Assembly (NCBI RefSeq): GCF_001591485.1
Contig: NZ_BCUZ01000016.1
Location: 1 to 41,021, forward strand
Length of the DNA stretch: 41,021 nt
From: Neobacillus fumarioli NBRC 102428
Lineage (GTDB): Bacteria; Bacillota; Bacilli; Bacillales; Cytobacillaceae
Direction: 5' to 3'
In this document: positions 7,498-15,382 of the stretch, piece by piece
How the letters are laid out: each line of letters opens with the position of its first letter
How positions within the stretch are numbered: the stretch's first letter is position 1
Translations under genes and position numbers: made by a program
The notes under the pieces: generated by a model
The model's database searches: none
What the model saw: only the letters and a program-made list of their open reading frames with translations
Told to the model about the DNA's origin: nothing

Positions 7498-8685
7498 ATG
7501 AGTCTAGTAAAAATAAAAGAATATCAACCCTTAACAGAAGATACTGCTATACGACTGGCCGTAAGCTTAAATCTATTCCCAGAATCCGTGAATCTTTCAT
7601 GCAGAGAAATAGGTGATGGTAATCTTAATCTTGTTTTCCATATTATGGATTCGGAAAATGGAAAAAGCATCATTATCAAACAAGCATTGCCTTACGCTAA
7701 AGTAGTCGGTGAAAGCTGGCCTTTAACAATAAAAAGGGCAAAGATTGAAGCTGATTCGCTCAAATTATTTGGACAAATTGTCCCGGATTATGTTCCTAAG
7801 GTCTTTTATACAGATGAGGTGCTGGCTGTAACGGTCATGGAAGACCTTTCACACATGACCATTGCAAGAACTGGTTTTATTAATGGAGAAACCTATCCCC
7901 TCATTTCCAAGCATCTCGGTGAATTCCTTGCAAAAACATTATTTTTCACATCCGATTATGGATTGGGGCCAGGTGCAAAAAAACAGCTCGTTCAACAATT
8001 TATCAATCCCGAGTTATGCAAAATAACAGAAGACTTAATATTTACTGACCCTTACTATAATGCAGAGACAAACGATTTTGAAGAAGGTTTACTTTCTGCT
8101 GTGAAAAACTTATGGCAGGATAATGAACTAAAGTTCCATGTGAATGTTCTGAAGAAGAGCTTTCTAACGGAAGCCGAAGCCCTACTTCACGGCGATCTAC
8201 ATACTGGCAGTGTATTTGCCAATCCTTGTGAAACAAAAATCATTGACTCGGAATTTGCCTTCTACGGTCCGGCAGGATTTGATATTGGCCAAGTTTTTGC
8301 CAATCTGCTTTTCCAAGTTATTGTGAACAATGAAAAACGAAACCTGTTTATAAAACATATTGAAACGGTTTGGCATACATTCAGGGACGAATATTCACAG
8401 TTATGGTATGAGGAAAATAAAGAGCCTTTAGCAAAAACAGAAAGATTTCTGTATAGAAATTTGTCGAAATTTTTCGAAGATGCAATCGGCTTTGCCGGAT
8501 GTGAGTTAATCCGCAGGACAATCGGCTTGGCACATGTTGCCGATTTGGATCTAATCGAAGACGATGTAAAAAGGTTAGCAGCAAAACAGCAAACACTTGA
8601 ACTTGGAGCCGAAATGATTAAGGAACGAAAAGAAATCAAAGAGCTTTCAGCTTTATTCACAAAGGTAAAAGATGTTTTAAAATAA
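7498..8685 (+). CDS. mtnK: 5-methylthioribose kinase
   Basis: Kinase of 395 residues of the aminoglycoside-phosphotransferase-like fold. It phosphorylates 5-methylthioribose to methylthioribose-1-phosphate, the entry step of this branch of methionine salvage. Visible motifs: nucleotide loop GDGNLN (39-44), catalytic HGDLHTGS (231-238, D233), and the metal-binding DSEFAFYGP (D250, E252). The start ATG has AAGGAGG 7 bases upstream. In Bacillus, mtnK is normally followed by mtnA, the isomerase; here it is followed by a repeat element and a convergent kinase gene. Confidence 0.96.
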   Translation: MSLVKIKEYQPLTEDTAIRLAVSLNLFPESVNLSCREIGDGNLNLVFHIMDSENGKSIIIKQALPYAKVVGESWPLTIKRAKIEADSLKLFGQIVPDYVPKVFYTDEVLAVTVMEDLSHMTIARTGFINGETYPLISKHLGEFLAKTLFFTSDYGLGPGAKKQLVQQFINPELCKITEDLIFTDPYYNAETNDFEEGLLSAVKNLWQDNELKFHVNVLKKSFLTEAEALLHGDLHTGSVFANPCETKIIDSEFAFYGPAGFDIGQVFANLLFQVIVNNEKRNLFIKHIETVWHTFRDEYSQLWYEENKEPLAKTERFLYRNLSKFFEDAIGFAGCELIRRTIGLAHVADLDLIEDDVKRLAAKQQTLELGAEMIKERKEIKELSALFTKVKDVLK

Positions 8686-8692
8686 TCATAAA

Positions 8693-8813
8693 AAAAAGCG
8701 TAAGCGCATTGGTCAGTCCCGACAGGCAAAGGTTCTTCTGCACTAAAAGTCTGGTTTTTAGACTTTTAGTGCATCTGTTTTTTGTCCCGAGGGGCTAGGC
8801 GCTTGAGCTGGAT
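8693..8813 (+). repeat. Dispersed structured repeat, copy 1
   Basis: A roughly 120-base element begins 8 bases after mtnK. Its core is a 12-bp perfect hairpin, GCACTAAAAGTC (8740-8751) with GACTTTTAGTGC (8761-8772). This is nested in an outer stem of CAGTCCC and GGGGCTAGG and flanked by AAGCGC/GCGCTT pairing. A second copy lies at 15178-15299 in the same orientation. Differences between copies preserve base pairing. It contains no ORF. Confidence 0.85.
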
Positions 8814-8872
8814 TCAGATAACATACATCAAAGTTATTCACACTCAATATTATACAATTCCGTTAAACAGCA

Positions 8873-8904
8873 AAAAAACACTTTCTTATATGGAAGTGGT
8901 TTTT
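8873..8904 (-). terminator. Terminator of the KinE-like kinase
   Basis: On the minus strand ACCACTTCC and GAAAGTGTTTTTTT form a short hairpin with a T-run, overlapping the last codons of the kinase gene. Confidence 0.6.
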
Positions 8905-10055
8905 GGCATATCGTAGTGAAGATGAATCGGAAGATAGATGTGAAAAGTAGATCCTTTTCCCTCTTGACTTTCAATCTGAATGTTCCCTTTATGTTCCTCA
9001 ATAATTCGATAACTGACCATTAACCCTAAGCCTGTTCCTCTTTCTTTTGTTGTATAAAAAGGCTCTCCTAATCGTTTTAGTTTCTCTTTAGGAATCCCTA
9101 TTCCTTCATCTTTAATTGAAATATGAATTTGATTGTTTTTATTTCCGCTAATCTTAACTGTAATCGTGCCGCCATTTGGCATGACTTCTATCGCATTTTT
9201 GATCAGATTCACAAATACTTTTTTCAATTGATTTGGCTCACAGAAAATCGGCGGCAGATGGTCATCAAATATGGTTGAAAATTGAACATTATGAAGTACC
9301 GCCTGAGCGTTTAAAAGATCAATCGTTTCTTTCATAATTTGAATGACGTCTTTTTCCTGAAACTTGATGGCCTGCGGCTTTGCAAGCAGCAAAAATTCAT
9401 TAATAATAGAATCAACCCGCTGAAGTTCAGAAGTAATAACCTGATAATACATCGAGTGTTCCTCTTTAATACTTCCTTCAAGTAATTGAATAAAACCTTT
9501 TAAAGCCGTCATTGGATTTCTGATTTCATGTGCGATCCCTGCTGCCAATTCTCCAATTACATTTAAAGTCTCCGATTTCCTAAGTTGCTCCTCGATTCTT
9601 GCTTTAGCTGTAACATCTTTAATAACTGTAAAATTTAAGCCCTGAACAATTTCAAGCTTTGAGGAATATTCATAGTGTCTTTTTTTTCCATCTTTTATTT
9701 CAATAACAATAGAAGATGAATGTTTTCCTTTTTGAAGGACTTGTTTTAAATGGTCAAAGACTTTCTCCTCTATTTCTTGCGGAAAGTTAATAAGCTCATA
9801 CACTTTCTGACCGATCATTTGTTCTTTTGGCAATTTATACATTTTTTCAGCCATGCAGTTTGCATCGACAATTCGCAATTCATTATTCCACAAAAGCATC
9901 CCATCAATCGAATCCTCGAATATCCGCCAATACATCTGTTCACTAGCCTTTAAACTTTCGATTGTTTCTTTCCCTAGTTCTATCATAGGTTTCGATTTTT
10001 GTTCTAAACTATCGACTGATATCACTGGCTCTTTAACATGGAATCGTTTTATCAT
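8886..10055 (-). CDS. PAS-domain sensor histidine kinase, KinE-like
   Basis: Cytosolic sensor kinase of 389 residues with no clear membrane segment. A single PAS domain lies at about residues 38-155. The HisKA box is AAGIAHEIRNPMTALKG (H176), very like sporulation phosphorelay kinases. The ATPase domain shows N box NLIKNAIEVMP, DEGIGIP and GTGLGLMVSY. No response regulator is nearby, as expected for an orphan kinase feeding Spo0F. In B. subtilis kinE is also close to the mtn genes, which supports a KinE-type assignment, but the ligand sensed is unknown. Confidence 0.85.
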   Translation of the reverse strand: MIKRFHVKEPVISVDSLEQKSKPMIELGKETIESLKASEQMYWRIFEDSIDGMLLWNNELRIVDANCMAEKMYKLPKEQMIGQKVYELINFPQEIEEKVFDHLKQVLQKGKHSSSIVIEIKDGKKRHYEYSSKLEIVQGLNFTVIKDVTAKARIEEQLRKSETLNVIGELAAGIAHEIRNPMTALKGFIQLLEGSIKEEHSMYYQVITSELQRVDSIINEFLLLAKPQAIKFQEKDVIQIMKETIDLLNAQAVLHNVQFSTIFDDHLPPIFCEPNQLKKVFVNLIKNAIEVMPNGGTITVKISGNKNNQIHISIKDEGIGIPKEKLKRLGEPFYTTKERGTGLGLMVSYRIIEEHKGNIQIESQEGKGSTFHIYLPIHLHYDMPKTTSI

Positions 10056-10189
10056 TTCATGCTACCCCGCTTTTAACCAAAATCCAGTACATTTCAATGT
10101 GTATATTCTTCATAAAATGGAAATATCCTTTTAAATTTGACAATATATTTACCGCTTATCTTATTCCTCTCTGTCCCAATGTTTGCCTT

Positions 10190-10219
10190 CTGTCAGAATC
10201 GGTGAAAATAGGCTATAAT
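10190..10219 (+). promoter_or_regulatory. Putative promoter of the radical SAM gene
   Basis: A perfect TATAAT at 10214-10219 is preceded by CTGTCA at 10190-10195 (18-base spacing). The start point would fall near 10226, just ahead of the AAGGAG at 10241. Confidence 0.5.
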
Positions 10220-10253
10220 TAGAAGTGTTTTAGTAATGAAAAGGAGCTTTATT

Positions 10254-11999
10254 ATGAAAGTTATATGTGCTGCTTTAAACGCGAAGTTTATCCATACAAA
10301 CTTAGCAATCCGCTACCTAAAGGCATTTGCGGCGCCAGAGTTTGACATTCAAATAAAAGAGTACACAATCAAAGATCCATCCATAAATATTGTTACAGAT
10401 TTGTATCAGCAAAAACCAGATGTAATAGGGTTCAGCTGCTATATATGGAATATTGAAGAAACTCTTAAAATCGTCAATATGCTCAAAAAAATAGACCCAG
10501 AGCTTTTCATTATTTTGGGTGGTCCGGAAGTTAGTTACGACACGCTGGAATGGATGGAGAATTATCCGGGAATAGACGTGATCGTAATGGGAGAAGGAGA
10601 ATTAACCTTTAAGCAATTATTGACAGAAATTCATACAGAAAAAAATTTCGCCAATGTGCCCGGAATTGCCTATCGCAGCGGAGGCCAGCCAGTCATCACA
10701 CCACAAAGAAATAAATTAGACCTACGGGAACTTCCCTCTCCGTATAGATTTCCGGAGGATATTCCCCAGCTGTCAAAACGGATCACCTATATTGAAACAA
10801 GCCGAGGATGCCCATTCAGCTGCCAATTTTGCCTATCCTCCATTGAGGTTGGGGTCCGATACTTTGACCGGGAAAAAATTAAAGAGGATATTCGCTGGCT
10901 TATGGCTAATGGAGCAAAAACGATAAAATTCGTTGATCGTACCTTTAATATCAGCAGAAGCTATGCGATGGAGATGTTCCGCTTTTTGATCGATGAACAC
11001 CTTCCCGGAGTCGTATTTCAATTTGAAATTACCGCGGATATTATGCGACCTGAGGTGATTGAATTTCTAAATAGGGAAGCACCGAAGGGGCTGTTCCGGT
11101 TTGAAATTGGTGTCCAATCAACGAACGACCTGACAAATGAACTTGTAAAACGGAAACAAAATTTTTCAAAACTAAAGAGAACCGTTACGATGGTGAAAAA
11201 AGGCGGGAAAATCGACCAACATCTTGATTTAATTGCAGGGCTTCCTGAGGAGGACTATTGGTCATTTCGCAATACCTTTAATGATGTGTTTGAAATGAGG
11301 CCAGAAGAATTACAGCTTGGTTTTTTAAAAATGCTTCGTGGGACAGGAGTTCGTCTAAGAGCTCAGGAACATCAATATGTCTTTATGGATCAATCTCCAT
11401 ATGAAATTTTGTCTAATAATGTATTATCTTTCGATGATGTGATTAAAATTAAGCAAGTGGAGGACGTTTTAGAAAAGTATTGGAATGACCATCGAATGGA
11501 TCACACAGTCGAATTTTTAGTGACAAATGTATTTGAGACTCCATTTGATTTTTATCAGGAATTCGGTTCATTCTGGGATGAACAAGGCTGGTCGAGAATT
11601 GGGCACCAGCTGGAAGACTTGTTCCGGCGGCTTTATACATTTCTTCAGACAAAAGCTGCTGATCAGCTTGACATTATTGCTAGTTTAATGAAATACGATT
11701 ATTTGATCCACCATAAATACAAACCAAGAAAGCCATGGTGGACTCATGAGATCGATAAAAAAACACGATCCCTAATTTACAAACGCATTTCTGAAAATCC
11801 GGCAATGCTGGGAAAAGAATTTGTTAACCTTAACCTGAATGAAGCGGAAATATTTAAACGAACAATGCTTGAAGAAATTTCATTTGATTTAGCCAAATAT
11901 TTAGCATCTGGGGAAGTTGATAGAACTCCTGCCTTTTTATTGGCATATTTTGATACGATCAATAATAGGACTTATGTTTTCCTGTTTAAAGAAAAATAA
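10254..11999 (+). CDS. B12-binding radical SAM protein (DUF4080 type)
   Basis: A 581-residue protein. The N-terminal part (1-160) looks like a cobalamin-binding Rossmann domain, with GFSCYIWN, ILGGPEVS and MGEGE. The radical SAM cluster is C186-x3-C190-x2-C193 in SRGCPFSCQFC. The C-terminal half resembles DUF4080 of class B radical SAM enzymes. The substrate is unknown; this class often does methylations or C-C chemistry. The start at 10254 is chosen because AAGGAG lies 7 bases upstream and MKVICAALNAKF is the natural N-terminus; an ATG six codons earlier lies ahead of the ribosome binding site. It is monocistronic with its own promoter and terminator. Confidence 0.88.
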   Translation: MKVICAALNAKFIHTNLAIRYLKAFAAPEFDIQIKEYTIKDPSINIVTDLYQQKPDVIGFSCYIWNIEETLKIVNMLKKIDPELFIILGGPEVSYDTLEWMENYPGIDVIVMGEGELTFKQLLTEIHTEKNFANVPGIAYRSGGQPVITPQRNKLDLRELPSPYRFPEDIPQLSKRITYIETSRGCPFSCQFCLSSIEVGVRYFDREKIKEDIRWLMANGAKTIKFVDRTFNISRSYAMEMFRFLIDEHLPGVVFQFEITADIMRPEVIEFLNREAPKGLFRFEIGVQSTNDLTNELVKRKQNFSKLKRTVTMVKKGGKIDQHLDLIAGLPEEDYWSFRNTFNDVFEMRPEELQLGFLKMLRGTGVRLRAQEHQYVFMDQSPYEILSNNVLSFDDVIKIKQVEDVLEKYWNDHRMDHTVEFLVTNVFETPFDFYQEFGSFWDEQGWSRIGHQLEDLFRRLYTFLQTKAADQLDIIASLMKYDYLIHHKYKPRKPWWTHEIDKKTRSLIYKRISENPAMLGKEFVNLNLNEAEIFKRTMLEEISFDLAKYLASGEVDRTPAFLLAYFDTINNRTYVFLFKEK

Positions 12000-12022
12000 G
12001 CCGAATTTTCGGCTTATTTTTC
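11995..12022. terminator. Bidirectional terminator
   Basis: AATAAGCCGA and TCGGCTTATT form a 10-bp stem with a 4-base loop and T-runs on both sides. It serves the radical SAM gene and the convergent small genes, and overlaps the stop codons of both. Confidence 0.9.
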
Positions 12023-12142
12023 TTTTTTTAGTTTACTTTGTTTTTTCTTTTCTTCAACAAGCGGTATGCCATTCACGTCCCCGTATTCAAAGCTGAATTC
12101 CTGAACCGGTATGCGGGGCGGTGTTTTTCTTCGTTTAGTCAT
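12014..12142 (-). CDS. Small basic protein, 42 residues, unrecognised
   Basis: The minus strand encodes 42 residues beginning MTKRRKTPPRIPVQEFSFEY and ending in a lysine-rich tail (KKKQSKLKKEK). Its ATG lies within the end of the upstream small gene (ATGACTAA, 8-base overlap), so translation is probably coupled. A bidirectional terminator sits at its stop. The upstream gene, a DUF3905 gene and an SASP gene are neighbours, so a spore role is possible, but I do not recognise the family. Coding is supported by the overlap and clean frame, not by homology. Confidence 0.65.
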   Translation of the reverse strand: MTKRRKTPPRIPVQEFSFEYGDVNGIPLVEEKKKQSKLKKEK

Positions 12143-12302
12143 TGCTTCTGCCCTTTTTCCCTAACTTTGAATTCCGATTTGCAAATCTGATTGCATTATT
12201 ATTGTCTGTGAATTCTGCGGAAAATTCACTTTCCTGGATATTTTTACGAGGTGTCTTTGTATATTTTTCTACTGCATCGAACTCTGCCTTCCGCTTCACC
12301 AT
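12135..12302 (-). CDS. Small basic protein, 55 residues, unrecognised
   Basis: The minus strand encodes 55 residues starting MVKRKAEFDAVEKYTKTPRK, hydrophilic and net basic, with an asparagine/lysine-rich end. GAGGGGG lies 7 bases before the ATG, a strong ribosome binding site. Both this protein and the overlapping 42-residue one share a K-TP-R and a following E-FS element (TPRKNIQESEFSAEF against TPPRIPVQEFSFEY), hinting at relatedness. It is divergent from the DUF3905 gene. Size, charge and neighbourhood recall minor spore proteins, but that is only inference. Confidence 0.7.
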   Translation of the reverse strand: MVKRKAEFDAVEKYTKTPRKNIQESEFSAEFTDNNNAIRFANRNSKLGKKGRSND

Positions 12303-12430
12303 CAAAATTCCCCCTCAAAAATTTTCTTACAATCATAGTTTTCTTCAAATTACGGTTTATATTCGTTTGTTTTTTATAAATAAATAACATAAGGTTAGAG
12401 GACAATAATGAAAAAACAGGGGTGATGTAT

Positions 12431-12784
12431 ATGGAAAGGAAACAAAACAAATTTTCGCCAAAACAAGTCAGCCTTGAAGAAACGATGCCGCATCAAATCA
12501 ATGCACCAAGCTTTAAAGGAACCGGTATAAAAATGGAAGCTCCATTTGTTAATCAGTATGGCGTTACGATCGGAGACAGCAAATATACTTCTGCTAATTC
12601 TCCATTAGAAAACTGGTCAAAGGATACGGATCCGGCCATTATGTCAGGTCCAGAATGGGTGCATCCAACAAATGATATCGGCTGGAATACAACTGAAAAC
12701 CGGGAGCTCCTCGAGACCAAACGACCCCCCCAAGGTTCACCGTTTATGCATCCGACAATAGATGTAAGTGTGGGAACAGACTAA
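12431..12784 (+). CDS. DUF3905-family small protein
   Basis: A 117-residue hydrophilic protein without signal peptide or membrane segment. Segments such as SFKGTGIKMEAPFVNQYG, DTDPAIMSGPEWVHPTND and IGWNT are, from memory, the conserved core of DUF3905, found in spore-forming Bacillaceae. Function unknown. Start: AGGGGTGA at 12418-12425 lies 5 bases before ATG 12431; an ATG at 12425 overlaps that site and a GTG at 12422 lies within it. It is followed 109 bases later by an SASP gene in the same direction, which suggests a sporulation setting. Confidence 0.82.
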   Translation: MERKQNKFSPKQVSLEETMPHQINAPSFKGTGIKMEAPFVNQYGVTIGDSKYTSANSPLENWSKDTDPAIMSGPEWVHPTNDIGWNTTENRELLETKRPPQGSPFMHPTIDVSVGTD

Positions 12785-12893
12785 GAAGATTCCAATTCCG
12801 ATAAACATTTCCATTTATGAAAAAGACAAAGCAAATTCATAATAACAATACAGAGAGATGCAATTACTCTCATGAGAAGGGGTGACAATACAA

Positions 12894-13091
12894 ATGGCAA
12901 ATAGCAGAAATAAATTATTAGTACCTGGAATTGAACAATATTTGGATCAGGTAAAATATGAAATTGCCCAGGAATTTGGCGTTCACTTAAGTTCAGATAC
13001 TGCCTCGAGAGCAAATGGCTCTGTTGGCGGGGAAATTACGAAAAGACTCGTAAAACAAGCCCAGTCCCGATTATCCGGTAAGTCTGAATAA
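12894..13091 (+). CDS. Alpha/beta-type small acid-soluble spore protein
   Basis: A 65-residue SASP that would coat spore DNA and supply amino acids on germination. The signs are an N-terminal [12 protein letters not shown], the EIAQEFGV segment that contains the GPR protease cleavage region, and the C-terminal [23 protein letters not shown]-binding stretch. A GTG four codons earlier exists, but AAGGGGTGA with 8-base spacing points to the ATG at 12894. It is convergent with rsgI across a shared hairpin. Such genes are normally read by sigma-G in the forespore. Confidence 0.95.
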   Translation: MANSRNKLLVPGIEQYLDQVKYEIAQEFGVHLSSDTASRANGSVGGEITKRLVKQAQSRLSGKSE

Positions 13092-13111
13092 CAATCACAT
13101 ATTCATTTGGA

Positions 13112-13137
13112 AAAAGGTCCGGCTTTAAGCTGGACCT
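13112..13137 (-). terminator. Terminator between SASP gene and rsgI
   Basis: AGGTCC and GGACCT pair around a GC-rich inner stem; on the minus strand the hairpin ends in TTTTT just after rsgI. It may also stop the SASP transcript. Confidence 0.75.
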
Positions 13138-13141
13138 ATAA

Positions 13142-14278
13142 TCAATGACGACCGTTTTGATGGTTGTCAGAATGGTGGCCATGAGAGTTGTCGTGATGGT
13201 TGTCATGTTTATATTCATTCTGTTTTTGCTTATGATTTTGCTCCTCTTTATGTACTTGAAAGAATCGCTTTTTAACATGCCCATTATTTCGTGTAGCTTC
13301 GGATTCCGATTCCTTTTTTAACTGTCCCGGTGGCATTGGGTGGGGAACTGCTTGATTTTTCGCTTCAGGTTGAATTTTTCTTTCGAAATGATGATATTGA
13401 CTTTTGCTTCCGTTTTCATCTTGCCTTTTTATTTGCTCTGAAGGTTTTGGCATACTCTGCTCGGTCGATTCCGGAGCAACTTGCTTTTTCTTCTCTGGCG
13501 GTTGTGACACAGCAGGTTTTATTTCCTCTGATGGTTGAGGGACAGTCGGATTTGCTGGAATTCCTTTTTTCTTCTGTTCAGAATCTGGTTCTGTCGTTTC
13601 TGCTCCAGCTTTTTTTGTATTCTCTATCTGATATTTCCCTGCAGTAATTCCAAGCTTATGTGCCTTTTGCAAGTCTTTTTCCGTACAGCTTAACATGGTC
13701 AGCTCAAGATGCCGGGCAAATACGGATGCCTCAATTTCCTTTATATTATTTTCCAGCTTCTTCTCAACCTCTTGATCCGCTTGATTGGTGCGAACTGTTG
13801 AGATAATCACACGATGATTATTTTTTAAGAAACCGTCTTTTTCTATAATTTTTAAAATCTTTTCTGTTAACCCGTAAACCTCTTCGTTCTTCCAGTCTTT
13901 CAGTTGAGAAATTACCTTTTTCCCTTCCTTATTGAAGGGAGTTAATTCTACAACTTGCATTTTTTTATTGATCCCAAGTTCCAAACTTGGATTTACATCA
14001 ATGGACATATAGGCATATGCTTTATTATTTTGAAACATCGAAAAAAATGCTCCCAGAAAGATAAACAAAGCCGTTGCAATAATCAAGGCAGGGGGTTTCA
14101 CCCAATTCTTTACTGTGCAAAATGTTCGACTGAATATCGCTCTTCCTTCAGGAAAAAACTGAATTTCCTCACCCACAGAATATGCCTTGTCTTGTCTAAT
14201 TGCCTGCAAAAATTCGCCCTCAGGGGTGAGTACGAGCAAATATCTTTCCTCTATTTGCATAATCATACCTTTTCTCAA
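13142..14278 (-). CDS. rsgI: Anti-sigma-I factor RsgI
   Basis: Single-pass membrane anti-sigma factor (378 residues). An N-terminal cytosolic RsgI domain (1-50; MRKGMIMQIEERYLLVLTPE) would bind SigI. A membrane segment lies at about 62-82, followed by the conserved YMSIDVNPSLEL (90-101) of the extracytoplasmic domain. From about residue 225 on it is a proline/lysine/glutamine-rich repeat-like tail, ending in a histidine-rich stretch of about 36 residues. The start is TTG, overlapping the sigI stop in TTGA; AAGGGGGG lies upstream and the B. subtilis protein starts the same way. The His-rich end is unusual to my eye. Confidence 0.93.
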   Translation of the reverse strand: MRKGMIMQIEERYLLVLTPEGEFLQAIRQDKAYSVGEEIQFFPEGRAIFSRTFCTVKNWVKPPALIIATALFIFLGAFFSMFQNNKAYAYMSIDVNPSLELGINKKMQVVELTPFNKEGKKVISQLKDWKNEEVYGLTEKILKIIEKDGFLKNNHRVIISTVRTNQADQEVEKKLENNIKEIEASVFARHLELTMLSCTEKDLQKAHKLGITAGKYQIENTKKAGAETTEPDSEQKKKGIPANPTVPQPSEEIKPAVSQPPEKKKQVAPESTEQSMPKPSEQIKRQDENGSKSQYHHFERKIQPEAKNQAVPHPMPPGQLKKESESEATRNNGHVKKRFFQVHKEEQNHKQKQNEYKHDNHHDNSHGHHSDNHQNGRH

Positions 14279-15021
14279 TTATCAAGCACCCCCCTTAAAT
14301 ATTCTTTAAGATATATATAATCACTTGATAATATAAGTGCAATCGCAATGATATACTTTCGGTTCCGCTCAATCGTTTTTCTGCTGACATCTACCATTTT
14401 TTCTAGTTCTTTGACGGGAAGCCGCTTTTTTTCATACAACTGCTCTCTCAAATCTTGGTTTTCTACTAAAACTTTCGCCACAGCTATTGCATTTTTCCTT
14501 GCGTCAGCATGTTTTGGGGAATTCTTCACCAAATCTTTAAAACTCAAATCAAACGTTTCCAGTAATGCTTGAAACCGAATAATTTCTTCTTTTCTTAACT
14601 GTTCATCTTTCTTTTTATTATATTCTTCAACAGAAAGCTCATTGACGATGACACTCCCCGGTGATTCTTCTTCAGGGGAAGCGGGAGCTAAATCCAAGCT
14701 GATGTACTGGTTTTTCGATTGCTTTCGAATATAATCAATAACGCGTCTTTTAATAATAACTTCTGCAAAACTTAAAAGGGAATTTCCTCGATCTTTGGAG
14801 TATTTCCCAAGCGCTTCATTAAAGGCAATTAATCCAATACTAAATTCATCGTCTGTTTCATATATATATCGTTTGCAAACAGAGGAAACTGTTTTGGCAA
14901 TAAAAGGTTTATAGTCATGAATGATTTCATTTAGGAGGGTTTTGTCACCTTGTTGAATTAAGACTGCCGCTTCTTCCAATGCGCGTCTCTTTTTCTTGGT
15001 CGAAAATAATAAACCTAACAT
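14275..15021 (-). CDS. sigI: RNA polymerase sigma factor SigI
   Basis: Sigma-70 family factor of the SigI type, 248 residues, heat and cell-envelope stress-related in Bacillus. The region-2-like part (DDEFSIGLIAFNEAL, SLLSFAEVIIKRRVIDYIRKQ) and a C-terminal HTH-like segment (LPVKELEKMVDVSRKTIERNRKYI) are clear. It is the first gene of sigI-rsgI; the stop overlaps the rsgI TTG. AGAGGTGA precedes the ATG. An extended -10 (TGTTATAAT) lies upstream, so basal transcription by sigma-A is likely; autoregulation by SigI is expected from family knowledge but I cannot show it. Confidence 0.95.
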   Translation of the reverse strand: MLGLLFSTKKKRRALEEAAVLIQQGDKTLLNEIIHDYKPFIAKTVSSVCKRYIYETDDEFSIGLIAFNEALGKYSKDRGNSLLSFAEVIIKRRVIDYIRKQSKNQYISLDLAPASPEEESPGSVIVNELSVEEYNKKKDEQLRKEEIIRFQALLETFDLSFKDLVKNSPKHADARKNAIAVAKVLVENQDLREQLYEKKRLPVKELEKMVDVSRKTIERNRKYIIAIALILSSDYIYLKEYLRGVLDN

Positions 15022-15042
15022 TCGCTCACCTCTATTCGACCC

Positions 15043-15051
15043 ATTATAACA
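15043..15051 (-). promoter_or_regulatory. Extended -10 element upstream of sigI
   Basis: TGTTATAAT on the minus strand, about 25 bases before the sigI ATG. No good -35 is seen at 17 bases, which an extended -10 promoter can tolerate. Confidence 0.5.
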
Positions 15052-15177
15052 TATGAACCGGGTCTTTAGGGGCGTAATGGAAGAAACTCCTGAGGAATTC
15101 GGCTTGCAAATTTCACTACATAGTTACGTTTGCAGTTTAGGGATTTGTGGGGGTGTTAATAAAATTTTGTCGACAAG

Positions 15178-15299
15178 AAAAGCGCGGGGCGCCTTGGTCA
15201 GCCCCGACAGGCAAATGTTCTTCTGCCCTAAAAGTCTGGTTTTTGGACTTTTAGGGCATCTGGTTTTTGTCCCGAGGGGCTAGGACGCTTGCGCTGGAC
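15178..15299 (+). repeat. Dispersed structured repeat, copy 2
   Basis: Same roughly 120-base element as at 8693-8813, same orientation. The core hairpin is GCCCTAAAAGTC (15225-15236) with GACTTTTAGGGC (15246-15257), and the outer stem is AGCCCC with GGGGCT. Compared with copy 1, an A-T pair becomes C-G on both sides of the core stem, and a G-T wobble in the outer stem becomes G-C. It lies between sigI (divergent) and prfC (convergent) and holds no gene. Confidence 0.88.
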
Positions 15300-15340
15300 A
15301 ATTTTCGAAGTCAAATTTATACTTTCTTATCTTTCAAGAA

Positions 15341-15379
15341 AAAAGCCTCTGGACCAAGTATATCTGATCAGAGGCTTTT
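15341..15379 (-). terminator. Terminator of prfC
   Basis: AAAAGCCTCTG and CAGAGGCTTTT are an 11-bp inverted repeat with a 17-base loop; on the minus strand it ends in a T-run just past the prfC stop. Confidence 0.85.
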
Positions 15380-15382
15380 CGA

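Noticed and set aside
8262-8729. 155-residue minus-strand frame opposite mtnK
   Set aside because: Antisense shadow of mtnK; starts inside the structured repeat.
12244-12450. 68-residue minus-strand frame spanning the divergent promoter region
   Set aside because: It covers the ribosome binding sites and starts of two better supported genes on opposite strands.
8693-15299. CRISPR or insertion-sequence interpretation of the two repeat copies
   Set aside because: Only two copies 6.5 kb apart, no spacer periodicity, no transposase, no target duplication that I can see.
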